A DNA stretch of 64,000 bases from Craterostigma plantagineum. Taxonomy: Eukaryota; Streptophyta; Magnoliopsida; Lamiales; Linderniaceae. The notes under the pieces are model-generated. The model did no database searches, was not told the DNA's origin, and saw only the letters and a program-made list of their open reading frames with translations. The position numbers and the translations under genes are program-made. The number at the start of each line of letters is the position of its first letter. Position 1 is the stretch's first letter. Positions 32,656 through 42,924 of this stretch are shown here, piece after piece. The stretch is taken from NCBI GenBank assembly GCA_027422505.1, contig JAPQWV010001117.1, positions 59,001 through 123,000 on the forward strand, given 5' to 3'.

Positions 32656-33054
32656 AAGCTGAGCCTCGGGGACACGTGGATGGTGTACGAAGGCGAGACG
32701 TGCAAAAGCCCAATAGTCACAGTACGCAAAAACTTGAATTTGCTCAACGCCAGGTGCTTGGCTCATGTGAATTCAGCCAAGAAAGAACAGCACGTATACG
32801 AAATTGAGGGCTCATACTCTCGACGAAGCTGCGCAGTATACGATACAAAAAAGAAACAATTGGCGGCAGAAATCAAGAGGAAGGAAGCCTCTATCAAAGG
32901 GGTAGCTTTTGGGTTCGACGTTTTCATGCTGATTGTGCAGCCTGGCTTCGACGCAGCTTTGGCCATGGCTCTAGTGATTCTTATCGATCAGATGTTTGGG
33001 TCTTCTTCTTCTTCTTCTTCTTCTTCTTCAGGGCGCCGACACTCATTCTCGTAA
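32656..33054 (+). pseudogene. LURP-one-related (LOR8-like) protein, exon 2
   Basis: The exon is open for 132 codons plus stop. It carries the second half of the LOR domain: KLSLGDTWMVYEGE, YEIEGSYSRRSCAVYD, AEIKRKEASIKGVAFGFDVFMLIVQPGFD and AMALVILIDQMF. The C-terminus is unusual: a run of ten serines encoded by a tct/tcc-type microsatellite (33001-33030), then GRRHSFS. Exons 1 and 2 would give about 229 residues, slightly longer than the usual ~200. Exon 2 is intact, so the gene's fate depends on the exon 1 frameshift and on splicing of the giant intron. Copia F lies 83 bp past the stop. Confidence 0.88.
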
Positions 33055-33078
33055 TCATGAATCGCACAATTTTTGCTC

Positions 33079-33102
33079 TCTCTCTCTCTCTCTCTATCTA
33101 TG
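33079..33102. repeat. (CT)n microsatellite in LOR 3' region
   Basis: A short pure CT run lies 25 bp past the LOR stop, in the presumed 3' untranslated region. Confidence 0.9.
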
Positions 33103-33137
33103 GTTTTCTATGTGCCTCTTTGAAAAACTGGAGCTTT

Positions 33138-33765
33138 TGTTGACATCCCCAAGGCTGCCGCCCACCAAAGCTGAAGAAAAAAATAATATAATATTATTAA
33201 TATTATATTATAATATTATCTTATATATAATAAAATAATGAACGGCTGATATTGAAGGGCGACGCGGCGCATTCCTGGCCACCCATTTCGAGTGGTCCAG
33301 AAGAGCTGAAGACATCTATAAATAGGCTGAGGATTCTTCAGTTATTATCATCACAAACTCATTCGAGTTTTACTATATAGAGAGAAGTAGTTCGAGTGAA
33401 TTGTGAGGTTATCAGTTCAGGTAGAAACTGATAGGGTTCCACATCCACAGAGAGGTGTGAGGTAAACACGAGTGGTAAAAGTGAGATAGTAAAAATTCTG
33501 AGGGTTGTAATTTTTACTATAGTGAAGATTTTGCCGACTCGGCCGTGGTTTTTCCCTCTTCGTTAACAGAGGGTTTTCCACGTTAAAGTTCTGGTGTTCT
33601 TTCTTACCTTACGTAATTTTATTTTTACCGTGGTAGTTACTGTGCGGGTCCCACCAAATTTACCCCGTGGGTCCCACTTCTCCCGATCGTCGTACCGAGC
33701 CAAATCGGGACCAGTTTCGCTGCGGGGCCCACTGACCACCGCGGGGCCCACCACCATTCCCAACA
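33138..33765 (+). repeat. 5' LTR of copia F
   Basis: The LTR has an AT-rich start, a TATA box (ctataaatagg near 33318) and a hairpin atcagtt...aactgat near 33410-33432. It ends cccaaca. An Arg/Pro-type GC-rich stretch (gcggggcccac) marks its last 60 bp. Confidence 0.93.
33318..33326 (+). promoter_or_regulatory. TATA box of copia F LTR
   Basis: The sequence tataaatag is followed by gctgaggattcttcagttatta, a likely start region. The same sequence is in the 3' LTR near 38070, from which read-through into 3' flanking DNA could start. Confidence 0.6.
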
Positions 33766-33767
33766 AG

Positions 33768-33780
33768 TGGTATCAGAGCC
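33768..33780 (+). other. Primer-binding site of copia F
   Basis: tggtatcagagcc lies two bases after the LTR end and is the Met-tRNA primer site. Confidence 0.92.
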
Positions 33781-33873
33781 TGATAGTATTCTGAGTATGC
33801 TCTGTGGTTGCAGCTTTGACTGATCTTCCACATCAGAAAAGATACTAGTAGGTTGCTGGTAGATATTGACGGC

Positions 33874-34900
33874 CATGGAGAACGACGGAGGAATGATCAA
33901 GCTGACAGTAACGAATTACTCCATATGGAAATCAAGGATGGAGGATTATCTTTATTGCAAAGACCTCCATGAACCAATCAAAAATCCAGGCAAGATGCCC
34001 GAAGGCGGGAATGCTGACCAATGGAAGAAATTGCAAAGAAAGACGCTAGCTGTTATCCGCCAATGGGTGGACATAAGCCTCTACAACCACGTCCGAAATG
34101 AGACAGACCCCTACAAACTCTGAACGAAATTGGAGGGTATGTATGAGGTGACAAATGCACTGAGCAAGGTATTCATGATGCGAAAACTCATGAATGTGAA
34201 GCTGAACGAGGGACGATCAGTTGCTGAACATCTGAACGACTTTGAAGGGCTGGTAACTCAACTCACAAGTGCCGGTCTAGTCCTTGATGATGAGCTACAA
34301 GCATGTCTACTATTGGGATCTCTACCTGATAGCTGGGATACGTTGGTGGTATCACTCACTAACTCCGCACCAAGTGGTAAAGTCACGATGGAGATGGTGA
34401 AAAACAGACTCTACAATGAAGAGCTGCGACGGAAGGATGCTGCCAGTACCAGTACGGGAAATCAGGCCCTTGTTATGGAGAATAGGGGTCGGAGCAAGAG
34501 TAGAGGACCAAAAGGATACGACAAGTCCAGAAATAGATCCAAGTCCAATGAGATGAGGAAGTGCTACCATTGTCGAAAAATTGGCCACTTACAAAGAAAC
34601 TGTAGGCTTCTCAACAGAAAACAGAAACAAGATGATGACAAGAACACGTCTGCAATCGCCTCCAACGACAGTGGAGAGGTTACTCTAGTGAATGAAGCAG
34701 ATTGCAGTCATGTTGCGGATGCAAGCACCGAATGGGTAGTGGACTCTGGTGCCTCCTACCATTGTGTTCCAAGGCGTGAATACTTCTCCACATATAAGGC
34801 GGGAAACTTTGGCACTACCAAGATGGGTCACCAAAGTGTTTCTAAAATAGTGGGGATCGGTGATATCTGTATCCAGACGAGCGGTGCACATTACGGCTGA
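33874..34900 (+). pseudogene. Gag and protease of copia F
   Basis: The start at 33874 (MENDGGMIKLTVTNYSIWKSRMEDYLYCKDL) gives a copia gag. A TGA at 34121-34123 after DPYKL interrupts it, and the frame continues in phase (TKLEGMYEVTN). The UBN2 gag domain follows, then the knuckle CYHCRKIGHLQRNC. Protease has WVVDSGASYHCVPRREYF. The frame ends near 34900 where LRLKDVRHILDLRLNLIS is in another phase. One nonsense change and one shift make this copy defective. Confidence 0.9.
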
Positions 34901-34905
34901 AAGAT

Positions 34906-35943
34906 GTGCGACACATTCTAGACCTGCGTCTCAATCTGATTTCTGTGAAGGTGCTGGACAATGAAGGATACTATAACGAGATGGCGAATAGCAACTGGAA
35001 ACTCACCAAGGGATCATTGGTGGTAGCGAGAGGAAAGCTATGTTGCTCGCTGTACAAGATGCACGCAACGATATGTGCTAACCAACTGAATACAGTTGAA
35101 GATGATGCTTCTCCAAATTTGTGGCACAGACGGCTGGCGCACGTAGGAGAGAAGGGGTTGAATGTCTTGGCTAAAAAGTCCCACATACCAGTAGCCATGG
35201 AGAAAGCGCTGAACCCCTGCGATCATTGGTTATTTGGAAAGCAACATAGAGTTTCATTCGCGAAGAACTCAACCAGGCGAATGAAGAAGTTGGAGTTGGT
35301 ACACTCTGACGTATGCGGACCCATGGAAGTCGAATCTCTGGGAGGCAGTAAATATTTTCTGACCTTCATTGATGATGCGTCTCGCAAGACCTGGGTATAT
35401 CTGTTGCGGACGAAGGACCAGGTGTTCTATTACTTTCAGAAGTTCCATGCGATGGTGGAAAGAGAAACAGGAATGCCGCTAAAGTGTCTACGCACAGATA
35501 ATGGTGGTGAATACATCTCTCGGGAGTTCAGAGATTATTCCACGAAGCATGGCATTAGGCATGAGAAGACAGTTCCTGGTACTACTCAGCAAAATGGTGT
35601 CGCTGAGAGAATGAGTCGGACAATTATGGAGAGAGTCCGAGCGATGCTCAAAATGGCAAATCTATCTAAGTCATTTTGGGGGGAAGCTGTCAACACTGCA
35701 GTCTATCTTATCAACCGACTACCTTCATCGGCGTTGGATTTCGATATACCAGAGAAGGTGTGGACTGGTAGAGACATCTCATATTCGCATTTGAGAGTGT
35801 TTGGCTGCAAGGCGTTCATGCATGTGCCGAAGGAACAAAGATCCAAGCTCGATGATAAATCGAATCCTTGTATCTTTGTTGGGTACGGAGACGAAGAGTT
35901 CGGCTACAGACTTTGGGATCCAAAGAAGAAGAAGACTGTATGA
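34906..35943 (+). pseudogene. Integrase of copia F
   Basis: The open stretch is 345 codons with the GAG-pre-integrase module (NLWHRRLAHVGEKGLNVLAKK). The zinc pair is damaged: it reads CDHWLFGKQHR where the family has C-x-x-C, so the second Cys is Trp. The DDE core is LVHSDVCGPM, LRTDNGGEYIS and TTQQNGVAERMSRT. The C-terminus RVFGCKAFMHVPKEQRSKLDDKSNPCIFVGYGDEEFGYRLWDP is complete. A TGA at 35941-35943 separates it from SRDVVFHE in the same frame. Confidence 0.9.
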
Positions 35944-35976
35944 AGTCGCGACGTAGTATTCCATGAGCGCGAGATC

Positions 35977-37302
35977 ATGGGAGACTCAGATGTGGATGTG
36001 ACGAAATCCACAGGTGATGGTGTTGTCGATTATACACCAGTCAGCATTCCACATGACGGTGCCACGGAGGAAGGAATGCAACAATCAGAACCTGAACCAG
36101 AAGAGCCAGTCATTGATGATGATGAACCTGTCGTAGATGAATTCACCGAAGGTACTGAGCAGGGGGAGCCTTCAGACGTGCAAGAAGCAGTTGAACCTCA
36201 TCTGAGAAGATCAACTAGGGAACGCCAACCATCTATGAGGTATCCAAGTTCTGATTATATTTTTGTTACTGACGAGGGGGAGCCAGAGAGCTTCCAAGAA
36301 GTACAATCTTGTAGGGACAAAGATTGTTGGATAAAGGCCATGCAAGAGGAGATGGATTCTCTGAAGAAGAATGATACGTACGAGTTAGTTCGGTTGCCGA
36401 AAGGAAAGAAGACACTCAAGAACAAATGGGTGTACAAATTGAAGAAGGATGATGGTAAGCTGGTCAGATACAAGGCTCGATTAGTGGTCAAAGGTTTCAC
36501 TCAGAGGAAGGGGATCGACTTTGACGAGATATTTTCACCGGTCGTGAAGATAAGTTCAATCAGAGTCATACTAGGACTAGCTGCTACCATGGATCTTCAC
36601 TTGGAGCAACTCGACGTGAAGACCGCATTCTTGCATGGTGATCTTGATGAGGAGATATATATGGAACAACCAGAAGGGTTCGAGGTTAGAGGTAAAGAGG
36701 AAATGGTCTGCCGGTTGAAGAAAAGCTTGTACGGACTGAAACAAGCTCCACGGCAGTGGTACAAGAAGTTTCATTCTTTCATGGTGCATCAGGAATTCAA
36801 GAGAACAAATGCAGATCCATGTGTTTACGTCCGGAGATACTCTAACGGCAAATTTATCGTTCTTCTCCTGTATGTTGATGATATGCTAATTGTCGGACAA
36901 GATGCAAAGATGATTAGCAGGTTGAAGAAAGATTTGTCAAAGACGTTTGACATGAAGGATTTGGGTTCGGCAAAGCGGATTCTCGGAATGGAGATTACCC
37001 GAGATCGGAAAGCTGGGAAATTGTGGTTATCCCAGGAGCGCTATATTGAACGAATTCTAGAGAGGTTCAATATGAAGGATGCTAAGCCAGTTAGCACGCC
37101 ACTTGCCGCGCACTTTCAGTTGCGAAAGAAATCCAGTCCATCAACAACTGAAGACGGAGAAGATGTCTCAGATGTTCCATATTCATCGGCGGTCGGAAGT
37201 TTGATGTACTCCATGGTGTGTACGAGGCCAGATATCGCTCACTCAGTTGGCGTTGTGAGTCGATTTCTATCGAATCCGGGAAGTCACATTGGGAAGCAGT
37301 GA
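35977..37302 (+). pseudogene. Reverse transcriptase of copia F
   Basis: The open stretch is 441 codons. An acidic linker (EPEPEEPVIDDDEPVVDEF) leads to RT: WIKAMQEEMDSLKKNDTYELV, KWVYKLKKDDGKLVRYKARLV, LDVKTAFLHGDLDEEIYM and KSLYGLKQAPRQWYKKF. The catalytic LLYVDDMLIVG is intact. It continues to RPDIAHSVGVVSRFLSNPG, then shifts at about 37290 (GSHIGKQ-stop), where RNase H goes on in another frame. Confidence 0.93.
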
Positions 37303-37830
37303 AGTGGATCATGAGGTACCTGAGAGGAACTTCCAAATTATGCCTAACATTTGGAAGTGGTAAATGTTTTCTTACAGGCTATACGGATGCTGATATGGCC
37401 GGTGATCTCGACAGCAGAAAGTCAACGTCGGGATACATATTTACATTCTCAGGGGGAGCTATCTCATGGCAGTCGAGGTTACAGAAATGTGTTTCTTTAT
37501 CTACTACTGAAGCGGAGTATGTTGCAGCAACGGAAGCTGGCAAGGAGATGCTCTGGTTGAAGAGATTCCTTCAGGAGTTGGGAATTCAACAGGAGGAATA
37601 CATAATATTTTGCGATAGTCAAAGTGCTTTGGACTTGAGCAAGAATACTATGTACCATTCGAGGACGAAACACATCGACGTCCGTTATCATTGGCTCAGA
37701 CTAGCTATTGAAGAGAAAGCGTTCAAGCTGGAGAAGATCCCACGGACAAGAATGTTGCGGACATTCTGACGAAGGTGATTCCCAAGGAGAAGACAGAGTT
37801 CTGCGCCGGGCAAGCCGGTATGGGCTATCG
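37218..37830 (+). pseudogene. RNase H of copia F
   Basis: RNase H is read from HWEAVKWIMRYLRGTSKLCLTFG (about 37288). It has [73 protein letters not shown] and KLEKI. After KIP it shifts again near 37738; the last part (KNVADILTKVIPKEKTEF and a stop near 37832) is in another frame. Confidence 0.88.
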
Positions 37831-37870
37831 CTGAGGCGGTAGGAAATCTCCCCCGTAAAATAATTAATGA

Positions 37871-37886
37871 GGCTGGAGGGGGAGAA
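37871..37886 (+). other. Polypurine tract of copia F
   Basis: ggctggagggggagaa lies just before the LTR start ttgttgacatcc. Confidence 0.85.
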
Positions 37887-37887
37887 T

Positions 37888-38517
37888 TGTTGACATCCAG
37901 CCTTGCAAGGCTGCCGCCCACCAAAGCTGAAGAAAAAAAATAATAATATTATTAAATATATTATAATATTATCTTATATATAATAAAATAATGAACTGCT
38001 GATATTGAAGGGCGACGCGGCGCATTCCTGGCCACCATTTCGAGTGGTCCAGAAGAGCTGAAGACATCTATAAATAGGCTGAGGATTCTTCAGTTATTAT
38101 CATCACAAACTCATTCGAGTTTTACTATATAGAGAGAAGTAGTTCGAGTGAATTGTGAGGTTATCAGTTCAGGTAGAAACTGATAGGGTTCCACATCCAC
38201 AGAGAGGTGTGAGGTAAACACGAGTGGTAAAAGTGAGATAGTAAAAATTCTGAGGGTTGTAATTTTTACTATGGTGAAGATTTTGCCGACTCGGCCGTGG
38301 TTTTTCTCTCTTCGTTAACAGAGGTTTTCCACGTTAAAGTTCTGGTGTTCTTTCTTACCTTACGGTAATTTTATTTTTACCGTGGTAGTTACTGTGCGGG
38401 TCCCACCAAATTTACCCCGTGGGTCCCACTTCTCCCGATCGTCGTACCGAGCCAAATCGGGACCAGTTCCGCTGCGGGGCCCACTGACCACCGCGGGGCC
38501 CACCACCATTCCCAACA
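37888..38517 (+). repeat. 3' LTR of copia F
   Basis: The 630-bp LTR is nearly identical to 33138-33765. Differences include extra gccttgc bases near its start. It is followed by ctttt host sequence. Confidence 0.93.
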
Positions 38518-39277
38518 CTTTTGGTTCTTTCGTTTTTGATAAAGATCAACAAGCTCTTCACGTGTCTTCTGTTTTCTTCCCATATATGGATCGAAGATAC
38601 ACGCTTGAGGCCGTTATATGCTGAACAGAGAGTATATATGGATTTACGATTGAGTAGTTTCAGTCAATGGCCTCTCTTACATTGTGTATGTGTTACTTGA
38701 ACAAACTCTGTAATCTCTTTCGTAGTGATGAATAATGCAGTAAGATCCCTTGTCTTGCGCTTTGTTCGTAATGTCTCGACGACAAAAGCCTCGTCTTTTA
38801 CGTCACTTCACTATGAGTAGAACTAAGGGCACTAACCATTCATTATGTAGGATCAATCTTGTCTGATGAGGCTCCAGCCGAGAGAACGCTTCTGACGTTG
38901 AGTATTATTTGCCCGAAATGGAAAATTACCAACATGATTTTTAGTGTACATGAGATACTTCACTCACCAATTGTTTTCAAGTTAAGTGGGGTTAACTTTC
39001 CAAACACTCCTCCCTTCACTAGTAACATTTTAGTTATGATTCCCCTCTCTCTCTCTTCCTCCAAGGGAGAAAAACCCTAGCCGATTTCTTCTCTGCCGTC
39101 GCCCCCCTCATTTTTTTCTCCTCCTTTCTTCCTCTACTTTCCCAACCGCAAAGAGTAGCTCCTCTTCTCTTCGTTCTCCTCCCCCGACTTCTGTAATAGA
39201 GGTCAGGGGAGCTCAAATTTTTCTTTTATTTTTCTATTATAGGGAAAAAAAAAAAAGAAGGTTTGCCCAGCCTCCCC
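38518..39277. other. LOR 3' flank and unassigned sequence
   Basis: The first part continues the sequence that was next to the LOR stop before F inserted and may hold its poly(A) region. From about 39040 a strongly pyrimidine-rich block (ctctctcttcctcc, aaaaccctagccgattt, cctcctttcttcctc) resembles a plant 5' leader. No open frame of note follows, so it is at most a gene fragment. Confidence 0.4.
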
Positions 39278-39480
39278 GAGAGAAAAATAGTGTTCTTTTT
39301 AATAGTGCTATTACAAAACTAGACAACTTTCTCATCCTATTACAAAACTAATGAACTTTATCAATTTAATTATTAGTATTTTCGATTTCACCAAAAATCT
39401 TTTAATATTATTTTTCACCATAATTATTACAAATTCTCAACATAATTATCAATAATTATATTTTTAACCATAATTGTTTT
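39278..39480. repeat. Possible MULE terminal sequence, related to L
   Basis: The sequence begins GAGAGAAAAATAG and contains ttacaaaacta twice. The same text, gagagaattacag then ttacaaaacta twice, starts the left end of MULE L at 60951. No partner end was found, so this is a single end or fragment. Confidence 0.45.
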
Positions 39481-39762
39481 TAACACCTCCCTAAACTATA
39501 GAATCTCATATTTCAATCTTAATAGTTCAATACTACTGATTTAATATCGAAGATATTAATAAAAAAAGCTCCAAACAAACATTAATTAAATCAGTAAGAA
39601 ATATAATCCATTTATATCGTAATAACTTCAATATGGGCAAAGAGATTACGTGTTACTGTCTAATCATCTCAAAGGTATTGTCTAACTAATCATCTCAAAG
39701 GTAGAGCATCTCACAGTAATCCAAACACAAGGTCTCAATTTCTATCGTGCGTTGTACATGTG
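39481..39762. other. Unassigned AT-rich sequence
   Basis: No reliable feature. It contains a short direct repeat, gtctaaYtaatcatctcaaaggta, near 39657-39703. Confidence 0.3.
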
Positions 39763-40021
39763 TGTTGACAATGACTGCTCGCCATTTTGTTTTTGTTTGT
39801 CTTTATTTTTTATTATGAATATAGGTAGTAGGTGGCAGTTGATGGATGCCATTTAATGAATTGATTATGTTAGTTGTCTATTTCCTTCTATAAATATGAT
39901 TGATTCGGTGTAATATGAGAAGTAGAACAATAATAAAAATCTTATTACACGTTGATGTCCTTTCTATATTACATACTATATCTACAATAATAAAACTTCA
40001 TTAATAAAATATCATATAACA
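39763..40021 (+). repeat. Short copia-type LTR remnant
   Basis: The LTR is TGTTGACAATGACTGCTC...TATCATATAACA, about 259 bp. It contains tataaatatgattgatt (39890) as a TATA region. It is directly followed by cgttatcagcacg (40022-40034), a primer-site-like text that follows many short plant copia LTRs. The internal region stops within ~60 bp, so only the 5' end of an element is left. Confidence 0.6.
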
Positions 40022-40299
40022 CGTTATCAGCACGGGACTCTACCTATCTGAGGACTATCAAGAACACAATCCGGAGGTATAAATTATTTATTTCATATAT
40101 ATAAATAAATTGTTTATTTCATATATATTTACATAATATATATATATATATAAATATGCATGTGTGCGTAAGTTCATATACAATATAACTACATACATAA
40201 ATTATATATATACGTATATCTACTAAGTGTGCTATATTATGTTTATATATCTTATATATGTGCATCTATATTACGTATATATTATTTATGCCGAACACA
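40022..40299. other. AT-rich sequence with (TA)n
   Basis: After ~60 bp of copia leader the sequence becomes tata/ataca-rich, with a pure TA run near 40138-40153. No genes are seen. Confidence 0.35.
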
Positions 40300-40304
40300 A
40301 TACA

Positions 40305-40398
40305 GAAAGCCCACGAGGTCTTGCGGTAGCTGGTAATTCCCACATAAAGTTGTGAGAGGTCCAGATTTCGAATTCCGTGGCATGTGAAGATTTTTTTT
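40305..40398 (+). mobile_element. SINE-like (tRNA-derived) fragment
   Basis: ggtcttgcggtagctggtaa resembles an A box, and ccagatttcgaattccg a B box about 45 bp later. A T-run follows at about 40390. It is short and the ends are not defined. Confidence 0.4.
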
Positions 40399-40617
40399 CT
40401 GACATTTATGAAGATATATTACATATTTTTATTTATTTTTCGTCAAATTGATATATAATATATTATATTTTAATAGAATCATGTCGTTTATACAAAGATG
40501 AATCTTCTGCTTCTAACATTATTTACGTGATCTTTAGCGGTATGTGAATAATATTTTTACAAATTTTTCAAAAAATGTTATTATTAATTGTAATATTTAT
40601 TAATATTACTAATATAT
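40399..40617. other. Unassigned AT-rich sequence
   Basis: No feature is recognised before the gag remnant of G. Confidence 0.3.
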
Positions 40618-40679
40618 TTATTTGTTTGTCCGATTTGATCGATGAACATTGCTTATGCGTATTATTATTGCGTGGGTAC

Positions 40680-41049
40680 TTCTTTTGACGTTGGCAATGT
40701 GTTTCATAAGAAAATTTCTTTTCCCTTGAAAACTTGTAATACTCATTTTGATACCTCTTAGATCATCGTCGTTTCCTCCTCTCCGTTCTCTCCGCCTGTT
40801 ATCCCGTGAGACGTCGGACCGCTCCCCATCCTCATCTTCGTCAGAAGTATTATGTCGTCGATTGCGGTTGAAATTCGTTTCTAGCTGGTCCATCCGGTCC
40901 AACATGGTTTCCATTATGCGGTTGAACTGAGCCGCTATAGTGTCCGCCAATGCTCGTTGAAATAAATTCGGGACTTCTTCGCGATTTGCGTCGTCGGCCA
41001 TGTATTTCTCCGTTGGTTGAAGGCTTCTGTGAAAGGTAGGATCACTCAC
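40680..41049 (-). pseudogene. Ty3/gypsy gag N-terminus (element G)
   Basis: On the minus strand the frame starts at 41049; an internal Met at ~41001 (MADDANREEVPNLFQRALAD) is the more likely gag start. It has a coiled N-terminal helix (MDQLETNFNRN), an acidic/Arg-rich linker (DEDEDGERSDVSRDNRRRER) and the gypsy gag entry motif GIKMSITSFQGK. After FQGK the homology stops abruptly near 40730, so the element is cut there. It follows a Met-tRNA primer site at 41114. Confidence 0.7.
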
Positions 41050-41113
41050 ACTCTTTTTTTTTCTGATTTTTTTTTTAAATTTTTTTTTTGGTAAACAACC
41101 CTCAAGGCAACTA

Positions 41114-41125
41114 GCTCTGATACCA
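41114..41125 (-). other. Primer-binding site of element G
   Basis: On the minus strand TGGTATCAGAGC lies five bases after the LTR end GAGGTTCACA. Confidence 0.85.
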
Positions 41126-41225
41126 ACTGATGTGAACCTCGATTGGGAGCACGAGTTTCACTTAGAAAAGACCGTGCCTTGAATGGCGAAAGACGCAAAT
41201 AAATGTTTCTAACTAATCCCTCAAG

Positions 41226-41361
41226 CGAACCCAACAACACTAGGTATATTAAACCTATCACCTTTGGATCACACACGAAGAAGTGTCCCGGATACCCCAC
41301 CCCCTATGACCTAACGAACCCAACAACAATAGGTATATTAAACCTATCACCTTTGAATCAC
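41226..41361. repeat. 47-bp direct repeat, two copies 89 bp apart
   Basis: The copies cgaacccaacaac...tatcacctttg at 41226-41272 and 41315-41361 differ at two bases. Confidence 0.9.
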
Positions 41362-41941
41362 GAAGGCTATATGAAGATGGTTTTGGCGCCACAACTAAAT
41401 GGAACGAGTTCAGTTGATAAGCCGGAAAGTATTTGCACGTAAATGGCAAAGACTCGAACTAGCACTCGGAGAGCTAGAGAAAAGGAAAAACCTTAGTTCA
41501 AAAATTGATAATTGTTTTTAATTTTCGAGCATACATAGATTATTAATAGATAAACTAAGCTAAAGCATTAAATTACTATTTTGACTTAATAATGAAGACC
41601 TAATGAAAAATATGACTTCAAGGTGACTTTTGGATGGTTTTTAAGGACTTCAAGGTGAACTTTGAATGGCTCTTTGGCTGCCTTCATGCATGCAACGAAT
41701 TATCCTATCCAAACATCACTTGGACCAGCTTCAAGGAACTTGAGGAAGGACTTGAAAGGTCATGAACGAAATTGACTTTTCTTGACCTGTTATGGGCTGT
41801 TCGGGTTGACTTTTATTGACCTGGGCTGGTTTGGGCCTTTTGGACTCATGCCGCCTTATCGTCAAGACCGGGCCTCAGGTTCGTATCACACCGCCATTAG
41901 CCCGCCTTAGTCACGATGCGTGTCGACGTCGGACTCAGTAC

Positions 41942-42493
41942 CTACAACACGTAAACCCTGAGCTATTGCTCAGTAGATGAAAATATGCGTGTATTCAACG
42001 TGCGCTCGACCTCGTCCCAAACATCTCACGATATCCACTCGACTCTTCTCCAATCATCACGACCTATCATATCTAAACATATCCCATGACTCGACACCAT
42101 TTGCGCTCGGGTGGCCGACTGAGATCTCTATCGTTAGAGTCGCCCTTTCTCGAGTGTGCGCAAGATGTGAAATCAGGGGTTTGCACTTGGGTGGTCTACT
42201 CAGGTCTCTCGTTAGAGTCGCCCCTTCCCTAGTTTCCCTCTGCTCCGACAGCAATCTAAACTGGTAGCACTCTCTTTCTGCCCCACTCATCGACATATCA
42301 AGTGTTACCGTTTCATACGGTACTCAACTCTCTCGCACTGAATCAGTATGCAAGTACAGTGCAAATGATGTGCATATAACGTGCAAAATTATTTGATACA
42401 TGTAAGTAAGGCACGTAATCCACCAAATCGCATAATCACGTATGTATTAGAGATATGCATTTACGTGTTGTAGATGAAAAAGAATTCACCTAC
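41942..42493 (-). other. Conserved hairpins and arms of LTR G
   Basis: Arm 2 is ctacaacacgtaaac (41942-41956) and hairpin 2 is ctgagctattgctcag (41958-41973). Arm 1 is tttacgtgttgtag (42460-42473) and hairpin 1 is gtagatgaa...ttcacctac (42470-42493). The arms are complementary over 14 of 14 bases. Confidence 0.65.
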
Positions 42494-42739
42494 CTGCCGT
42501 CATTAAGTTAGCACCTGGTAAATTCCTAATATTTTGGACCTCTGGACACGAGTCAGTGCACGCACAAATTCTCGAACTGTAAGTAGTAAGAATGGCTAAG
42601 TTTCAAATTTGTGCTTAAACTAATTTTGTATGGTATGTATAAGAGAGGGAAGAAACGCAGCGTCTCTGTCATTGTGCATCTAACTATTTTCTTTAAAAAT
42701 TACTAATATGACTGAATAAGATAATATATTTAATACAAA

Positions 42740-42920
42740 TCCGGTATATTCGGTATACCGAACATACCGATTCATAAAACATGTACCAAAGCGAATTACC
42801 AAAAAATTAAAAATGATGTACCAAATACCGAACCAAAATTTTTCGATTCGGTTCGGTTTGTACCGAAATTCCGGTATTTCGGTTAGTTCGGCCGGTATAA
42901 CGAACTACCAACACCCCTAA
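42740..42920. mobile_element. hAT MITE fragment with one end
   Basis: The sequence is rich in ccggtat/ataccg and cggttcggtt words and ends ccaacacccctaa, the right-end form of taggggtgtt-type hAT MITEs such as 58434-59155. No left end was found. Confidence 0.45.
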
Positions 42921-42924
42921 TATT

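Larger units (their letters stand above)
33138..38517 (+). mobile_element. Full-length copia element F (Tork/Tnt1-like)
   Basis: Two ~629-bp LTRs (33138-33765 and 37888-38517) start TGTTGACATC and end CCCAACA. They bracket a Met-tRNA primer site, gag-pol on the plus strand and a purine tract. The flanking cttt (33134-33137 and 38518-38521) is a four-base match, consistent with a target duplication that slipped in a T-run. The LTRs are nearly identical by eye, so insertion is recent. It lies 83 bp after the LOR stop codon, in the same orientation, and splits the gene's 3' region. Confidence 0.93.
41131..42600 (-). repeat. Gypsy LTR of element G (outer end uncertain)
   Basis: The inner boundary is TGTGAACCTCG on the plus strand (41131). 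Within it are a 47-bp direct repeat (41226-41272 and 41315-41361) and, at 41840-42550, the conserved chromoviral modules in antisense order: the gtccgac block, arm 2, hairpin 2, arm 1, hairpin 1 and the agaggtcc block, homologous by eye to 2975-3750 of B. The outer end is lost near 42600 in unrelated sequence. It is possible that 41131-41840 and 41840-42600 are two different LTR pieces. Confidence 0.55.

Noticed and set aside
40618..40930. Plus-strand frame MIPLRSSSFPPLRSL...
   Set aside because: It is the reverse of the Arg/Asp-rich gag linker of element G, whose minus-strand frame has recognisable gag motifs.
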